DNA of 64,000 nucleotides from JBBRYW01 sp038237235 (GCA_038237235.1 JBBRYW010000002.1:1-64000); one strand, 5' to 3'; counted from the first letter of the stretch, positions 34,893 through 43,162 are shown. The notes: generated from the sequence alone by a model not told the origin. Program-made: numbers and translations.

Positions 34893-35052
34893 GCTGAAAT
34901 GTGACCCCTCTCTTGATTCGTTGACGTTCTCGATGCGTTAGATGAGGACGTCGGCGGCGGAGATTCTCGCGGGTGCTCACGACGTGAGTCCGCTCGGTCC
35001 ATTGCCTGCATCGCTTCTGGCCTCGACCCCATCCAAGAAGACTGTGAGGCCA

Positions 35053-35301
35053 ATGATCTTGCAGGGCTCGTGTGAGGAGACCGCCGAGTTGATGTCGGAG
35101 CACCTCGAAGACACGCTACGCGGCCTGCCTCGCTGGCGTGTCCTCCGTCACCTCGCTCGCTGCGTCCACTGCCCGGAGGTGCTGCGAAGCTTGCGCGCGA
35201 CGATCGATGTCCTGCAACGGATCGGGCGCCACCAAGCGGCTGCTGACCCGTCTATCGCGGACGCGATCGTCGAGCGCCTAAGGAGGGAAGGCGACCTCTG
35301 A
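35053..35301 (+). CDS. Small zinc-finger anti-sigma-like protein
   Basis: An 82-residue protein with the zinc-binding anti-sigma pattern H-x3-C-x2-C (RHLARCVHC) after an N-terminal SCEETAELMSEHLEDTL. The closest relative in the window is the 42042-42308 protein, which lies beside an ECF sigma factor; here no sigma gene is adjacent. ATG at 35053 is preferred because it matches the start of that paralogue. Confidence 0.6.
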   Translation: MILQGSCEETAELMSEHLEDTLRGLPRWRVLRHLARCVHCPEVLRSLRATIDVLQRIGRHQAAADPSIADAIVERLRREGDL

Positions 35302-35477
35302 CGCCGCCGGTGCGTCGTTACATCGCGTTCATGCGACTTGGCCCAACGGCGCGGACGTGCGCCGCCGCGAGCGCGTCGTTCGCGGAGGCGCCGGATTTGC
35401 TGCCTGAGGCGAAGACAGCACTCCTGCATCTAACCGGCATGTAGTCGACGCCGACAGCGCGAGCGAAGGGAGACGGG

Positions 35478-37007
35478 ATGGCGACGGTGGAGGGACCGAC
35501 GAAGGTCGATCGGAACGAGGTCTTTCTCGAGTACACGAAGTCGATCTGCCCGGTCTGCAAGACGGTGATCGATGCGGAGGTGAACATCCGCGAGAACCGG
35601 GTGATCATGCGCAAGCGCTGTGCCGAGCATGGCCTGTTCGAGGCGCTCGTCTACTCGGACGCCGAGCTGTACATGGCGCAGCAGCGGTTCAACAAGCCGG
35701 GGACGTTGCCGCTCGAGTTCCAGACCGAGGTGAAGGACGGCTGCCCGCTCGACTGCGGCCTGTGCCCGGAGCACAAGCAGCACTCGTGCCTGGGCATCAT
35801 CGAGGTGAACACCGCCTGCAACCTCGACTGCCCGATCTGCTTCGCCGACTCGGGCCATCAGCCGGACGGCTACGGGCTGACGCTGGAGCAGGTGGAGTAC
35901 ATGATCGACGTCTTCGTCGCGGCGGAGGGCACTCCGGAGGTGATCCAGTTCTCGGGCGGCGAGCCGAGCATCCATCCGCGGATCGTCGAGTTCATCGAGG
36001 CCGCGCAGGCGCGCGGGATCGGCACGGTGATGCTGAACACGAACGGGATTCGGCTCGCCAAGGACCGCCGCTTCGTCGCCGAGCTCGAGCGGCTGCAGCC
36101 GCACATCTACCTCCAGTTCGACGGCTTCGAGCAGGCGACGCACCTGGCGATCCGAGGCAAGGACCTGCGCGAGCTGAAGGAGCGGGCGCTCGCGAACTGC
36201 GCCCAGGCCGGGTTGAAGGTGACCCTGGTGGCGGCGATCGAGCAGGGCGTGAACGAGCACGAGGTAGGCGCGATCGTGCGCTACGGCGTGACACACGAGG
36301 CGGTCAAGTCGATCGTCTTTCAGCCGGTCACGCACTCCGGCCGCCATGTCGAGTTCGATCCGTTGAACCGGCTCACGAACGCGGACGTGATGAAGCTGGT
36401 CTGCGCGCAGCTGCCGGAGTGGTTCCGGCTGAGCGACTTCGTGCCGGTGCCGTGCTGCTTCCCGACCTGCCGCTCGATGAGCTACATGCTCGTCGACGGC
36501 GACGGAGTGATCCCGTTCACGCGTCTGCTCGACGTCGAGGACCACCTCGACTACGTCGCGAACCGGATCAACCCCGACCCCGCGGTGCGGGGCGCGCTCG
36601 AGAAAATGTTTTCCTCGTCGGCGACGCCGGGGGCCGAGCAGGCGCTCGTCCTGTGCGAGTCGTGCGGGATCGACCTGCCCGAGGCGCTGCGCGACATTCA
36701 GAGCCACTTCTTCATGCTCGTCGTCCAGGACTTCCAGGATCCCTACACGCTGAACGTGCGTCAACTGATGAAGTGCTGCGTCGAGGAGATCACCCCGGAC
36801 GGCCGGCTGATCCCGTTCTGCGCCTACAACTCGGTCGGCTACCGCGAGCAGGTACGGGCGCAGATGTCCGGCGTCGCCGTCGATCCGGTCGTGCCGAACG
36901 CGACGCCCCTGCAGCCGCTGCTGCACCCGACCCGCTACGGCTCACGCACGGCGAACGGGAACGGCGGCGGCCGCCGTGACGCGACGAACGTGGGGCGACG
37001 GCTGTGA
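35478..37007 (+). CDS. Radical SAM protein of the Tes / MJ0619-like group
   Basis: A 509-residue radical SAM enzyme. The cluster motif is CNLDCPICFADSG (CxxxCxxC) with the GGEPSIHP SAM motif. An N-terminal zinc/rubredoxin-like part (SICPVCKTVID...CAEHG) and ACNL-preceding GCPLDCGLCPEHKQHSCLG add cysteines; a C-terminal part has VPCCFPTCRS, CESCG and MKCCVEE. This cysteine layout is that of the MJ0619/tetraether-synthase (Tes) group, which act on pterin or on lipid chains. Here it starts an overlapping cluster with a methyltransferase and a phospholipid-type transferase, which favours a lipid substrate (inference). Confidence 0.82.
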   Translation: MATVEGPTKVDRNEVFLEYTKSICPVCKTVIDAEVNIRENRVIMRKRCAEHGLFEALVYSDAELYMAQQRFNKPGTLPLEFQTEVKDGCPLDCGLCPEHKQHSCLGIIEVNTACNLDCPICFADSGHQPDGYGLTLEQVEYMIDVFVAAEGTPEVIQFSGGEPSIHPRIVEFIEAAQARGIGTVMLNTNGIRLAKDRRFVAELERLQPHIYLQFDGFEQATHLAIRGKDLRELKERALANCAQAGLKVTLVAAIEQGVNEHEVGAIVRYGVTHEAVKSIVFQPVTHSGRHVEFDPLNRLTNADVMKLVCAQLPEWFRLSDFVPVPCCFPTCRSMSYMLVDGDGVIPFTRLLDVEDHLDYVANRINPDPAVRGALEKMFSSSATPGAEQALVLCESCGIDLPEALRDIQSHFFMLVVQDFQDPYTLNVRQLMKCCVEEITPDGRLIPFCAYNSVGYREQVRAQMSGVAVDPVVPNATPLQPLLHPTRYGSRTANGNGGGRRDATNVGRRL

Positions 37008-37735
37008 TGCTCGCCGCTGAAGAGGTCAAGGCCTGCTGCGCAACCGCCTACTCGAGCACCGCAGCATGGTTCCTGCTCGGCGACTCCTTCCACCCAGGCG
37101 GGGCGGCGCTGACCTCACGGCTGATCGCAGCGCTCCAGGTCGGGCCGGGACAGACAGTCGTCGACGTCGCAAGCGGCCCCGGCTCGAGCGCGCTCCAGCT
37201 CGCGCGCGAGACCAGCTGCGACGTGATCGCAGTCGACCTCTCGCCAAGCGCGGTAGACGACCCACGCGTGCGCGTGGTCGTCGGCGACGCCGAGGCCCTG
37301 CCGCTCGACGACGCATCGGTCGACGGCGCGCTCTGCGAATGCGCGCTTTGCACCTTCCCCGACAAGGAACGCGCGGCCGCCGAGCTAGCGCGTGTGCTCC
37401 GGCCGGGCGCACGCCTGGCGCTCTCGGACATGCTCGTCGAGGGGCCCCTGCCGACAGAGCTGACCTCGCTGCAGGCCTGGGTCGCCTGCATCGCCGACGC
37501 ACGACCGCTCGAAGAGGTCGCAACGCTCCTCGAACGCAGCGGCCTCACCGTCGAACAGACCGTGCGGCACGACGACGCGCTCGCCACCCTGCTAGAGCGC
37601 GTACGCGCCCGGCTGCGCGTCGCCCGCTTCCTCTCACCCGACGGGGCGCGCCGCGGGATCGAGCTCATCGACGCCGCGCGCGCCGCGTACGAAGCGGGTT
37701 TGCTCGGCTACGGTTCGATCATCGCGCGCCGGTGA
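37004..37735 (+). CDS. Class I SAM-dependent methyltransferase with CC and CxxxC motifs
   Basis: A 243-residue methyltransferase with motif I TVVDVASGPGSSALQLA and the acidic VIAVDLSPSAV. Unusual features are the N-terminal EVKACCATAYSS and the CECALCTFPDK segment, giving paired cysteines in positions that could bind a soft metal or metalloid. It overlaps the radical SAM gene and the next gene by four bases, so all three are translated as a unit. Substrate unknown: a lipid, or an arsenic/mercury species, are both conceivable. Confidence 0.75.
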   Translation: MMLAAEEVKACCATAYSSTAAWFLLGDSFHPGGAALTSRLIAALQVGPGQTVVDVASGPGSSALQLARETSCDVIAVDLSPSAVDDPRVRVVVGDAEALPLDDASVDGALCECALCTFPDKERAAAELARVLRPGARLALSDMLVEGPLPTELTSLQAWVACIADARPLEEVATLLERSGLTVEQTVRHDDALATLLERVRARLRVARFLSPDGARRGIELIDAARAAYEAGLLGYGSIIARR

Positions 37736-38532
37736 ACGAAGGCGACGCCTGGACGGCCGAGGTGCTCGCCCAACTCAAGGCCGGGCACTTCTCCCCGCGC
37801 GCTTGGTCGAGCTTCCTCGCCCGCTCGTTCGCGCGGGCGCGCGAGGCGCGGGCCGAGCGGCGCCACGAGCATCGGCAAACACTCGCGCTCGGCGCGCTCG
37901 GCCTCGCGGCCTGGACGGGAGTGGCGCTCGCCGGCCGGCCCTGGCTCGCGCTCGTGGGCGTGCTCTGGTGGGTGCTCGTGACACTGATGCTCGACTGGCA
38001 CCTCGGGATGCTCGACGAGCAGCACCGACTCGGGCTCGCGAACATGCTCTCGATTCTGCGCGCCGGAGTCATTCCGGTCCTGCCCGTGCTCCCGCCGGCG
38101 CTGCTCGCAGCGGTGCTGATCGCGGCCGGGGTGCTCGACGGGCTCGACGGGCCGATCGCCCGCGCCCGCGGCGAGACGACGCGGCTCGGGCACTGGCTCG
38201 ACGGCGGCGTCGACGGCCTCGTCCTCGGCGCCGCGGCCGTCGGCGCCGCCCGCGGCGGCGTCCTGCCGCTCTGGGCCGCCGCCCTCGTGCTGGCCCGGCA
38301 CGGGCTGCAATGGCTGGTCGTGGCCGCGGCCTACTTCGCGCAAGCCCGTCCGCCCGCCCTCGACGCGGTCGTCCCCGGGAAGCTGCCGGGGCTCGTCCTC
38401 TTCGCAGGACTCGCGCTCGCCGCTCTCCACCTGCCGGGCGCCACGGCGCTCGTCGCGCTCGGCTCGCTCGGAGGGCTCGCAACGTTCGCGCTCACCCTGC
38501 TCCGCTCCCGCCCGGCGGAGGCGGTCCCGTGA
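37732..38532 (+). CDS. CDP-alcohol phosphatidyltransferase-like membrane enzyme
   Basis: A 266-residue membrane protein with the full CDP-alcohol phosphotransferase signature D-G-x2-A-R-x8-G-x3-D-x3-D, seen as DGPIARARGETTRLGHWLDG followed by GVD. An N-terminal ~60-residue charged region precedes six or so helices. Such enzymes join a CDP-activated lipid (or CDP-inositol-like group) to an alcohol. Third gene of the overlapping radical SAM-methyltransferase cluster; it suggests that the cluster builds a modified membrane lipid. Confidence 0.85.
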   Translation: MNEGDAWTAEVLAQLKAGHFSPRAWSSFLARSFARAREARAERRHEHRQTLALGALGLAAWTGVALAGRPWLALVGVLWWVLVTLMLDWHLGMLDEQHRLGLANMLSILRAGVIPVLPVLPPALLAAVLIAAGVLDGLDGPIARARGETTRLGHWLDGGVDGLVLGAAAVGAARGGVLPLWAAALVLARHGLQWLVVAAAYFAQARPPALDAVVPGKLPGLVLFAGLALAALHLPGATALVALGSLGGLATFALTLLRSRPAEAVP

Positions 38533-38642
38533 CCTGGCTCGTGCTCGCGCTGGTGGTAGCGCTCGCGTTCGCGAACGGCGCCAACGACAACTTCAAAGGC
38601 GCCGCGACGATCCGCCTCGGCTTCTATGTGATCCTCGGCTGA
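38529..38642 (+). pseudogene. PiT-family phosphate permease, N-terminal remnant
   Basis: A GTG overlapping the previous stop opens LVLALVVALAFANGANDNFK, the conserved first helix and GANDxxK motif of PiT transporters, then a TGA ends the frame after 37 residues. The rest of a ~350-residue permease is missing. Confidence 0.7.
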
Positions 38643-39028
38643 GTGCTCGCACTCTTCGTCCACGTCCCGACGAGCGTCGGCTACTGGCTCGTCTTCCTGC
38701 TCGTGACGGGTGAGACCGCCGCGGCGAGGAGTTCTTCGAGCGGCACGGGCCGAAGGCCGTCTTCCTCGCCCGCTGGATCCCCGGCCTACGCCTCGTCGGC
38801 GCCTGGTTTGCCGGCGCCGCGCGGATGCGCTGGCGTACGTTCCTGCCGTGGAACGCGCTCGGCGGCATCTGCTGGTCGGCCTCGATCTCCGGCAGCGCGT
38901 ACCTGGTCGGACACACGGCCGGCGGCGTCTTCGCCGCAATCGGCGCGGCGCTCAGCGTAGCCATCGTGCTCGCCGTCGCACACCGGTTCTGGCGTCGCCG
39001 GGGCGACGGTGGGATGCCGCGGCGGTGA
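38643..39028 (+). pseudogene. DedA/SNARE-associated membrane protein, deleted and frameshifted
   Basis: The frame after the PiT remnant starts FVHVPTSVGYWLVFLLV and breaks at GETAA; a different frame then gives FFERHGPKAVFLARWIPGLR and FLPWNALGGICWSASISG. These are the N-terminal and C-terminal thirds of a DedA family protein, with the middle lost. It probably does not make a working protein. Confidence 0.65.
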
Positions 39029-39150
39029 AGCTGTACCGCTGCAAGGCGCCGACCGACCGGCTCTGCCCCTGCGGTGAGTTGCGCGGGGAGCTGAAGGCTG
39101 CCGGGCATGAGTTCGAGGTCGAGCGGATGCGGGCCGGCCATCCCGGCTGA
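39025..39150 (+). CDS. Truncated glutaredoxin-like (thioredoxin-fold) peptide
   Basis: A 41-residue frame starting at a GTG that overlaps the DedA-remnant stop. KLYRCKAPTDRLCPCGELRG resembles the first strand, CPC active site and helix of a glutaredoxin/GST-N domain. A normal domain needs ~75 residues, so this is a fragment or the stop is new. Low confidence as a functional gene. Confidence 0.4.
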   Translation: MKLYRCKAPTDRLCPCGELRGELKAAGHEFEVERMRAGHPG

Positions 39151-39211
39151 GCAGGCGCGCGAGGCTCATCGCCTGTGTGGCTGCTGCCGACAACGAGCAT
39201 CTTCCCGCACG

Positions 39212-40636
39212 TCAGTCTACTTCGGCCAGCAGCCGCCCGAGCGGCGAAATCTGCGACTCCGCCTGCTGCACGGCGAGACCCATCGTCGGATAGGCGTGGA
39301 TCGTCTGCGCGAGCCGGCCGGCGAAGCAGCGCGTCCGCATCGCGAGCGCGCACTCCTGGATCAGCTCGCCCGCGCGCGGACCGACGATCTGCGCCCCGAC
39401 CAGCACGCCGCCACCGAGGCGGCCCAGCACGAAGCGACGCGCAGAAACGAGTTTCACGAAGCCGGCCGGCCGCTCCATGATGCGTGCCCGGTCGACGTGG
39501 CTCATCGGGAAGACGTGCACCTCGACGTCCTTGTGTTGCTCGCGTGCCTCCGCCTCTTTCAGGCCGACATGGGCGACCTCTGGATCGGTGAACGTGACCC
39601 ACGGAACGACACGCTCGTCCTTCTTCGCACGCCCGCCGGCGGCGTTGCGGCCGGCGACGATCCCCTCGTGCGAGGCGACGTGCGTGAACTGGAGCCCACC
39701 TGTGATGTCGCCTGCGGCATACATGTGCGACAGGCTCGTGCGGCAGCGCTCGTCGACCTCCACGCAGCCGCGGTCGAGCTCGAGCTCGAGCCCCAATCCC
39801 TGGGCGGAGCTCTTGCGCCCGGCTGCGACGAGCAGCGCGTCGCAGACCACCTCGTCGCCGTTCAGCCGGAGCACCGTCTCGCCCTCGCGTCGCGCGACAG
39901 ACTTGACCCCGGCGCCGAGCCGCAGGTCGAGGCCCTCCTCGCGCAAGGCCTGCGCGACGAGCTCGCCCGCCTCGGGCTCGTCCCTTGGCAGCAGGCGCTC
40001 GAGCAGCTCGACCACCGTCACCTCGCTGCCAAGGCGGCAGAACGCCTGCGCGAGCTCGAGCCCGATCGGCCCGCCGCCCAGGACGGCGAGCCGCCGCGGC
40101 AGCCGCTCGAGTTCGAAGATCGTCTTGTTCGTGAGGAACGGCACCTCCGCCAGGCCGTCTACCGGCGGCACCGCCGGCAGACTGCCGGTCGCGAGCACGA
40201 AGCGCCGCCCCCGAAGCGTCCGTTCCCCGACCTCGAGCCTGTGCTCGTCGGCGAAGCGGGCGCCGCCGTGGACGACCTCGATCCCGGCCCTCGTGAAGCG
40301 CTCGTCGCGCTCGTCGCGCGCGATCGCCTCGACGATCCGCGCCCGGCGGCGCATGATCGCCGCGAAGTCGAGCTCCGGGACGCTGCCGATGATCCCCTCG
40401 GCCGCGGCGCGGCGGGCGTCCTGTGCGAGCTGGGCGACCTCGATCAGCGCCTTCGAGGGCACGCAGCCATAAAAGGTGCAGTCGCCGCCGATCCTCGGCT
40501 CCTGCTCCACGAGCGCGACCGAGGCGCCCTCGTGCCGGGCCGCAAGCGCAGCAGTCAGACCGGCGGTGCCCCCGCCGACGACGATCACGTCGAAGCTCAC
40601 GGTCGTTAGATGCGCTCGTACAGCGGTTGGATTCAT
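39212..40636 (-). CDS. MerA-like FAD disulfide oxidoreductase
   Basis: A 474-residue flavoprotein, the third of this superfamily within 9 kb. Motifs: DVIVVGGGTAGLTAALAARHEG, redox pair GGDCTFYGCVPSKALIE, VLGGGPIGLELAQAF and MYAAGDITGG. At the catalytic-base position it has IHAYPTMGLAV, a tyrosine in place of lipoamide dehydrogenase histidine, and it lacks a C-terminal CC pair and an N-terminal metal domain. ATG at 40636 is used; a GTG further in is possible. Substrate unknown, perhaps a low-molecular-weight disulfide or metal thiolate. Confidence 0.82.
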   Translation of the reverse strand: MNPTAVRAHLTTVSFDVIVVGGGTAGLTAALAARHEGASVALVEQEPRIGGDCTFYGCVPSKALIEVAQLAQDARRAAAEGIIGSVPELDFAAIMRRRARIVEAIARDERDERFTRAGIEVVHGGARFADEHRLEVGERTLRGRRFVLATGSLPAVPPVDGLAEVPFLTNKTIFELERLPRRLAVLGGGPIGLELAQAFCRLGSEVTVVELLERLLPRDEPEAGELVAQALREEGLDLRLGAGVKSVARREGETVLRLNGDEVVCDALLVAAGRKSSAQGLGLELELDRGCVEVDERCRTSLSHMYAAGDITGGLQFTHVASHEGIVAGRNAAGGRAKKDERVVPWVTFTDPEVAHVGLKEAEAREQHKDVEVHVFPMSHVDRARIMERPAGFVKLVSARRFVLGRLGGGVLVGAQIVGPRAGELIQECALAMRTRCFAGRLAQTIHAYPTMGLAVQQAESQISPLGRLLAEVD

Positions 40637-40742
40637 CGTCTCTGTCAGCGTTCCCCCCGTGCCGCACACACTCCGCCGCTCACGTGTTCTCCGCGCACGA
40701 GCCGGGCAGGCTCGAGCCAACCGACAAAAAGGAGGCCGATCG

Positions 40743-41423
40743 ATGGCCCGTCCGGCGCTTGTCATCTTCGACGTCAACGAGACGCTCTCCGACCTGGAGC
40801 CGCTGCGCGCCCGCTTCGAGCATGTCGGCGCGCCGGGACAGCTGCTGGAGGTGTGGTTCGCGAGCACGCTTCGCGACGGCTTCGCGCTCGCCGCAGCCGG
40901 CGCCTACGCCGGTTTCCGCTCGGTGGCGGCGGCGGTGTTGCGCGGACAGCTCGCGCAGGTCGACGCGCTGCAAAGACCGACCGAAGACGCTGTGGAGTAC
41001 GTGCTCGACGGCTTTGCCGAGCTCGATGTCCACCCCGACGTGGCAGAGGGTATGCGCCGGCTCGCGCAGGCCGACGTGCGGATGGTGACGCTGAGCAACG
41101 GAGCCGCCGAGATCGCCGCGAGGCTGCTCGAGCGCGCCGCCCTCGCCGACCTGGTTGAGCGCTGCCTGTCGGTCGACGAGGTGCGCCGCTGGAAGCCGGC
41201 CCCGGAGCGCTGCCTGCACGCCGCCAGCGCGTGCGGCGTCCCACCTGAGCGGTGCGCGCTCATCGCGGTGCACCCGTGGGACATCGACGGCGCAAAGCGA
41301 GCCGGGCTGAAGGCGGGCTGGCTGAACCGGCGGAACAGCCCTTACCCGACAGTCTTCCGGCCGCCGGACGCGAGCGGCGAATCGCTCGGCACGCTCGCCG
41401 ACGCTCTCCTTCTGTCGGCGTGA
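40743..41423 (+). CDS. HAD-family haloacid dehalogenase-like hydrolase (type II)
   Basis: A 226-residue HAD enzyme. IFDVNETLSD carries the nucleophilic aspartate, VTLSNG the motif II residue, RRWKPAPE the lysine and VHPWDIDGAKRAGL the last motif. The N-D-V-N-E-T-L form is typical of (S)-2-haloacid dehalogenases, which hydrolyse 2-haloalkanoates. Located between the third disulfide reductase and an ECF sigma gene. ATG at 40743 gives the canonical N-terminus. Confidence 0.85.
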   Translation: MARPALVIFDVNETLSDLEPLRARFEHVGAPGQLLEVWFASTLRDGFALAAAGAYAGFRSVAAAVLRGQLAQVDALQRPTEDAVEYVLDGFAELDVHPDVAEGMRRLAQADVRMVTLSNGAAEIAARLLERAALADLVERCLSVDEVRRWKPAPERCLHAASACGVPPERCALIAVHPWDIDGAKRAGLKAGWLNRRNSPYPTVFRPPDASGESLGTLADALLLSA

Positions 41424-41442
41424 AAGCGGCCCGGCAGCCGTC

Positions 41443-41976
41443 TCACTGGTCGTGCTCCCAACGTTCGAGAGCCTCCCTCAGCTGCATGCGCCCGCGGTGG
41501 ATCCTGCTCTTCGCCGCTGCGAGGGAGATCTCGAGTGCCGTGGCGACCTCTTCGTTCGAGAGGCCTTCGACGTCTCGCAGCACGACCGCCGTTCGATAGT
41601 CGATCGGTAGCTGGCGCAGCCGCTCGATCAGGAAGGCGCGCGCGCCTGCGGCCGCGTACGCGTCCTCTCCGCCCGCGACCATCGTCTCCTGGAGCTCGCT
41701 CGTCGGAAGCGTCTTGCGTCTGCGGCGCATCAGTGCCTCGTTGACGGCGATCCGGTACAGCCAGGTGTAGGGCGCGGCGTCGCCGCGGAAGCGCTCCAGG
41801 TTTCGCCACGCCTGCATGAACGTGTCCTGCACCGCTTCGTCGACATCCCGCGCGTCGTCGAGCAGCCGGTAGAGAACGGTGCGGATCCGTCGCTCGAAGG
41901 TGCGCACGAACTCGGCGAAGGCCTCGAGGTCGCCGTCCTTCGCCTGCTCAAGCAGTTCGCGTTCTGTCAATGCCAC
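41443..41976 (-). CDS. ECF RNA polymerase sigma factor
   Basis: A 177-residue sigma-70 family ECF factor. Region 2 (VDEAVQDTFMQAWRNLERFRG, PYTWLYRIAVNEAL) and region 4 (LPIDYRTAVVLRDVEGLSNE, LEISLAAAKSRIHRGRMQLR) are both intact. A GTG at 41976 gives the natural start; an upstream start would overlap the divergent anti-sigma region more. It probably works with the zinc-finger protein at 42042. Confidence 0.9.
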   Translation of the reverse strand: MALTERELLEQAKDGDLEAFAEFVRTFERRIRTVLYRLLDDARDVDEAVQDTFMQAWRNLERFRGDAAPYTWLYRIAVNEALMRRRRKTLPTSELQETMVAGGEDAYAAAGARAFLIERLRQLPIDYRTAVVLRDVEGLSNEEVATALEISLAAAKSRIHRGRMQLREALERWEHDQ

Positions 41977-42041
41977 GGCTGGACGATCGTAGTGGCGGAA
42001 TCGTTCGCGCCCGACCACGCATCTACGATGAAGAGGACCGG

Positions 42042-42308
42042 ATGAGATCGCTGATGGACATGATGGTCGGGTCGTGCATGGAGACGCGCGAGCAGCTCTC
42101 GGCTCATCTCGAGGGAGAGCTGACGGGTCTGCGCCGCCTGCGCGTGCGTCTCCATCTCGCCGGTTGCTCCGTCTGCTCGGCTGGCGCCCGGTCGCTGCGC
42201 AAGACGATCGAACGGTTGCATCAGCTCGATCAGGCCTTCGCGCCGGGCCCGTCGCCGTCGGTCGTCCCGGCCGTCCTCGAGCGGATTCGCGAATCCCGCC
42301 AGGAGTGA
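42042..42308 (+). CDS. Zinc-finger anti-sigma factor
   Basis: An 88-residue soluble anti-sigma-like protein with the ZAS motif H-x3-C-x2-C (LHLAGCSVC), preceded by CMETREQLSAHLEGEL. It is divergent from the ECF sigma gene, whose start lies 65 bases away. No transmembrane segment is present, so it may respond to a cytoplasmic signal such as thiol oxidation. Related to 35053-35301. Confidence 0.78.
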   Translation: MRSLMDMMVGSCMETREQLSAHLEGELTGLRRLRVRLHLAGCSVCSAGARSLRKTIERLHQLDQAFAPGPSPSVVPAVLERIRESRQE

Positions 42309-42373
42309 TCTCGGCTGATCACCCCGGCGAAGGACGCCCGCGGGGGAGAGTCATCGAGGGGATCGCTTTCTGC

Positions 42374-42580
42374 ATGGAGCGGCCGAACCTGCGGCGCACC
42401 TGCACGATCGCTCTGATCGTCGGTTGTGTCCTCACCTTGATCAACCAGGGTGACATCTTGATCGAAGGCCGTGCGACGGCTGGAACGGCGGTCAAGATCG
42501 TCCTCAACTTCTGCGTCCCCTTCATCGTCTCGAACCTGGGCGTCATCACGGGCAGCCGCACGGTCTCCGGTCCGCGATGA
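42374..42580 (+). CDS. NrtS-like nitrate/nitrite transporter
   Basis: A 68-residue membrane protein with two helices (IALIVGCVLTLINQGDILIEG and KIVLNFCVPFIVSNLGVI). The LINQGD and VPFIVSNLG motifs match the small NrtS family. It is on the same strand as the anti-sigma gene and the peroxiredoxin-like gene. ATG at 42374 is the natural start. Confidence 0.8.
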   Translation: MERPNLRRTCTIALIVGCVLTLINQGDILIEGRATAGTAVKIVLNFCVPFIVSNLGVITGSRTVSGPR

Positions 42581-42611
42581 TCAGTAGATACAGACGCGGG
42601 GCGGAGATCGG

Positions 42612-43162
42612 ATGCCACTGAGTGGGGCCCCTTCTCTCGGCGAGTACGCGTTTCCGCTCGAGCTCCGCGACCTGCGCGGCAACCTGGCCCGGCTGGAGGA
42701 CCTGCGGGGACGGGCGGTGCTGCTCGTCTTTCTTCGTCATGCCGGCTGACTGATCTGCCGCGCGCACCTCGTGAAGGTGCTCCACTACCGGCACCAAATC
42801 GATGCTCTCGGCACCGTCCTCTTCGTCTCCTTCGACGAGCCGGAGCAGCTCCGGCGCACGCTCCTGCGCGGGCTGGAGCTGCCCTACGCGCTGCTCGTCG
42901 ATCGCGATCGCGCCGCCTATCGCGCCTGGGGCTCGAACGGGGGTCCGTCCTCCGCGTCTGGGGCGACCCGCGTGTCTGGCTGCGCTACGCCGGTGAGATC
43001 GCGCGTGGCGAGCGACTCCCTTGGGGGGGGCGACACGCTGCAGCTGGGGGACGACTTCGTCGTCGATCCCGACGGGACCGTCAGCTATCGCGGCCGCCGC
43101 AGCGCGACGACCGGCCGCCCGTCGCCGAGCTCGTGCGCGCGCTCGAGCGGGCCGCCGGGTAG
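42612..43162 (+). CDS. Peroxiredoxin-like protein with in-frame UGA (candidate UxxC selenoprotein), frameshifted
   Basis: The AhpC/TSA-like N-terminus (FPLELRDLRGNLARLEDLRG, AVLLVFLRHAG) runs into a TGA at 42747-42749 and continues in frame as LICRAHLVKVLHYRHQI. Homologues have C-x-x-C-R here, so reading the TGA as selenocysteine restores U-x-x-C. A hairpin fitting bacterial SECIS rules lies 14 bases downstream. Further on, the frame shifts at 42928 (G-run one base short), at 43023-43030 (G8, one too many) and near 43104; with these corrected it reads RVWGDPRVWLRYAGEIARGE, then GDTLQLGDDFVVDPDGTV and ends at 43162. Either an active selenoprotein with homopolymer errors or a decayed Cys peroxiredoxin. 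Confidence 0.55.
42764..42780 (+). promoter_or_regulatory. Candidate bacterial SECIS hairpin
   Basis: A perfect 6-bp stem GCACCT/AGGTGC with the loop CGTGA begins 14 bases after the TGA. The apical loop starts 20 bases after the TGA and has a G in its first two positions, both within the known bacterial SECIS consensus. The same bases encode protein, so chance pairing is possible. Confidence 0.5.

Noticed and set aside
38529..38700. In-frame TGA after the PiT helix as a second selenocysteine codon
   Set aside because: What follows is the start of a DedA protein, not the rest of a PiT permease, and no Cys is expected there; a plain stop and deletion fits.
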